A stretch of 64,000 nucleotides of DNA from positions 1-64,000 of the forward strand of contig CAJTEX010000008.1 in NCBI GenBank assembly GCA_910575615.1, read 5' to 3'. Below the pieces are notes generated by a model. It searched no databases. It saw only the letters and a list, made by a program, of their open reading frames with translations, and was not told the DNA's origin. The first letter of the stretch is position 1. Every line of letters starts with the position of its first letter. The DNA is from Bacteroidales bacterium (GTDB lineage: Bacteria; Bacteroidota; Bacteroidia; Bacteroidales; Muribaculaceae). This document shows, one piece after another, positions 62,247-64,000 of the stretch. The position numbers and the translations under genes were made by a program.

Positions 62247-62984
62247 TTAAAGAGCATGTTTTTCAGAACTTGAAAGCCATTGATTGAACCGCTTGAAATC
62301 CTGGGGATTGTCGAAAAATCTTTTGTCGGTAAGAAACGAACCTGAGGCGTAAAACGACATATCGCGCCTGTTGATGAATGACAACGACGCGGTGTATCGC
62401 TGGTAGTTGTGCATGCCGATTTCCACGCCGACGGCATTGGGCATTCGGTCCTTGGTCTTGAATGACACATATCCGGCGTTGGCAAGGTCGCCATACATCA
62501 TATTGTAGTTGCCCTTCTCAAGCTCCACATTCTCGATGAGTTCGGGCTGGAGGAAGTGGAGGTCGGCATAACCTTGGCTATGGGCGTGGCTGACCATATT
62601 GACCGGCATGCCATCGACCCACAGGCTGATGTCGGTGTCGTGGTCGAGGTCAAATCCTCGCAAGAACATCTGCTCGGCCTTACCTCCCCCCGCGTGCTGG
62701 GCGATGAACAGTCCCGGGACAGTGCGCAATACCTCCTGGGAAGATATGACGGGATTTTTGTCAATGTCGATTTTCGCCACCTCGATGAATGAGTTGCGGC
62801 GGTTGGCTACCACTGACACCTCTTTCAACGACACCTCGGGCAGCGAGTCGCCCACTGCTGGCAGAGGGCCTTTGCCATGTTGCGAAGGGTCATGGGCTGA
62901 AGATGTCATAAAAGACGCGGCAACGGACAGGATTACCGATAATGCCACCGGCCTCGACCGTAGTGGGGATATGCCTTGATTCAT
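62247..62984 (-). pseudogene. TonB-dependent receptor, truncated after the plug
   Basis: This 245-residue frame has a signal peptide (ALSVILSVAASFMTSSA), then a plug domain: VSLKEVSVVANRRNSF, ISSQEVLRTVPGLFIAQHAGGGKAEQMFLRGFDLDHDTDISLWVDGMPVNMVSHAHSQGYADLHFLQPE, and LEKGNYNMMYGDLANAGYVSFKTKD. It stops soon after entering the barrel (SSSEKHAL). Full receptors of this type have 600-750 residues, so two thirds are missing. The remaining plug would not span the membrane. A hairpin lies just downstream. Confidence 0.85.
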
Positions 62985-63079
62985 TGAATATCCGGGTTAA
63001 ATAGTTGAAAAATTGATTACGTTCTTTTAACATCGCAAGTGAATTTGAGGTTCAGCCAAAGAAAAAAATCGCCAAAAGC

Positions 63080-63110
63080 TTGCGAAATCCAAACATTATT
63101 CTTAACTTTG
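63080..63110 (+). promoter_or_regulatory. Promoter of tRNA-Ser
   Basis: TTG at 63080-63082, 20 bases, TAACTTTG at 63103-63110. Confidence 0.65.
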
Positions 63111-63125
63111 CACCGCATTTGACCC

Positions 63126-63212
63126 GGAAGGGTGGGTGAGTGGCTGAAACCACCAGTTTGCTAAACTGACGTAGGAGCAATCCTACCACGAGTTCGAATC
63201 TCGTCCCTTCCG
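63126..63212 (+). tRNA. tRNA-Ser (anticodon GCT)
   Basis: This class II tRNA of 87 bases has a long variable arm (GTAGGAGCAATCCTAC) and anticodon stem CAGTT/AACTG with loop TTGCTAA, reading AGC/AGU. The acceptor GGAAGGG pairs with CCCTTCC, and the T arm is CGAGTTCGAATCTCG. CCA is not encoded. Confidence 0.93.
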
Positions 63213-63219
63213 CACCGAT

Positions 63220-63257
63220 AGAAAAGGCCGCAACCTCCACAAGTCGCGGCCTTTTCT
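63220..63257 (+). terminator. Terminator after tRNA-Ser
   Basis: AGAAAAGGCCGC pairs with GCGGCCTTTTCT around a 14-base loop. Confidence 0.8.
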
Positions 63258-63338
63258 GTCTCTGTTCGTATGGGTGTGTCAGGCTGCCGTGGCCGCAAAC
63301 GCGGCTGTCAGTTGTTGTAAGGCTCGATTCCGGCAGGT

Positions 63339-63710
63339 TTACTTTGACTTCTTTTTTTTCTTGGCGATGGTCTCTTCAGTTATCGAGGCGATAATCTCGC
63401 GGGTCCGATGAACCACAAGACGTTTGTATGGCGGGCATACCACCCCGACGTTGAACATCATCGTGTATCCGCAGTTGTTGCATATTCCCATGACGCATGA
63501 TTTACCATAGCCTTCCTGGCTTAAAGGCCATGGCTCTTGTGTCTTGTCCCAGTCATAGTGCATCACGAAGAATGGATCATCGATGAAAGTGATGCCATCT
63601 TCCGCATGGCATATAGGGCAGTGGAAATGGTCTAATTTCTCGCTTAACCGTCTCAAGGCTTTTTCAAATTCGCCTTGCACATTGTCTGGTTCTTCAACGG
63701 AGTTTTTCAT
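63339..63710 (-). CDS. Zinc-ribbon-like hypothetical protein
   Basis: This 123-residue protein has two Cys pairs, CPIC (LDHFHCPICHAEDG) and CNNC (CVMGICNNCGYTMMF), forming a likely zinc ribbon. The tail is Lys-rich (EETIAKKKKKSK). No signal peptide or known enzymatic motif is visible. It may bind nucleic acid or protein through the ribbon, by inference. Not further assigned. Confidence 0.7.
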   Translation of the reverse strand: MKNSVEEPDNVQGEFEKALRRLSEKLDHFHCPICHAEDGITFIDDPFFVMHYDWDKTQEPWPLSQEGYGKSCVMGICNNCGYTMMFNVGVVCPPYKRLVVHRTREIIASITEETIAKKKKKSK

Positions 63711-64000
63711 AAATGTCTGTTTTTGTTATAAACACGCCGCGGAGGGGCTATGTTTACCAAAAATTTCACTCTTATCAAATACGACATCATCGATTTTGAC
63801 CCTTGCAACTCCCATAAAGTAAGGTCCTATAAGGTCATCTTGCCAAAGAGAACTATTCCGTCACCTTATCGCTCATATCACCATTTATCATCTTTCTTCT
63901 CAGAAATATCCGATTATCAGTATTTTATTTCGAGTAGAATGGGATTATTGGTGCTGGCAGCACAGTCCTTGATTATCTCTGCTTTGATAATTTGAGGCAC
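63711..64000. other. Window end without a confident gene
   Basis: AT-rich. A plus-strand frame of 81 codons (from 63750) has no recognisable features. On the minus strand a frame reading in from the edge (PQIIKAEIIKDCAAST..., stop near 63914) might be the end of a gene beyond the window, but this cannot be shown. Confidence 0.4.

Noticed and set aside
63750-63995. 81-codon plus-strand frame at the window end
   Set aside because: No signal, domain or codon support; it lies in AT-rich sequence.

Overview
The window looks like a chromosomal stretch of a gut Bacteroidales bacterium, most likely a Muribaculaceae (S24-7) member. The evidence is a high-GC coding sequence and repeated Bacteroidetes-type promoters (a TTG/TTTG box, 19-21 bases, then TAnnTTTG). 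Lineage-typical families also occur: FimB/Mfa2 and DUF6562 surface proteins, DUF3575, Omp28 proteins, DUF6029, DUF6249, type IX-like C-terminal sorting tails and Bacteroidetes-style TonB-linked barrels. The family-level placement is inference. There is no rRNA, CRISPR array or prophage, and no transposase gene was recognised.

Layout. 0.2-6 kb: a CBM9/DOMON-like protein, LysE and EamA exporters, a small lipoprotein and ClpB. 6.2-11.5 kb: a fimbria-like surface operon (OmpA-like, DUF3575, FimB/Mfa2, DUF6562/GLUG protein) whose last gene is split by a 178-base inverted-repeat element. 11.9-14.8 kb: tRNA-Glu, a split chromate transporter and FolC. 14.9-24.7 kb: a urease and nickel-uptake locus in visible decay, interrupted by a 186-base palindromic element and by a 995-residue repeat-built secreted protein. 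24.9-27.4 kb: a TonB-linked barrel whose start codon now comes from a second, inverted copy of the 178-base element. 27.4-27.9 kb: a scar with a glycoside-hydrolase remnant and direct repeats. 27.9-41.8 kb: GNAT, RecR, PanC, PanD, Ffh, FolD, CapA-like, tRNA-His, a TM2 protein, a sigma-factor operon, FabG and TetR, a PBP4-type carboxypeptidase, RsmI and a coiled-coil lipoprotein. 41.9-47.2 kb: an operon of exported CxxC and type IX-sorted proteins. 47.2-64 kb: an exonuclease with a histone-H1-like tail, prolyl oligopeptidase, a metallo-hydrolase, PriA, AmiC, MlaD, MalQ, a ClC channel, a cysteine-less thioredoxin-like protein, a truncated TonB receptor, tRNA-Ser and a zinc-ribbon-like protein.

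Main stories. (1) The two 178-base elements are the same length, lie in opposite orientation, and have 18-base terminal inverted repeats and 9- or 10-base target duplications. One breaks a surface-protein gene; the other replaces the first codons of a receptor gene and hands it an ATG. (2) The urease locus has lost function by several independent routes: amber codons in ureA and ureG, a roughly 160-codon in-frame deletion of the nickel centre in ureC, two frameshifts in ureD, and deletions that weld ureD, cbiQ and cbiO into one open frame. ureB, ureE and ureF stay open. (3) The 42-47 kb operon is the best candidate for an undescribed system: two Omp28-like proteins, a TlpA-like thioredoxin, a DUF6029 barrel (currently frameshifted) and two type IX-tailed proteins, suggesting exported thiol chemistry tied to surface secretion.
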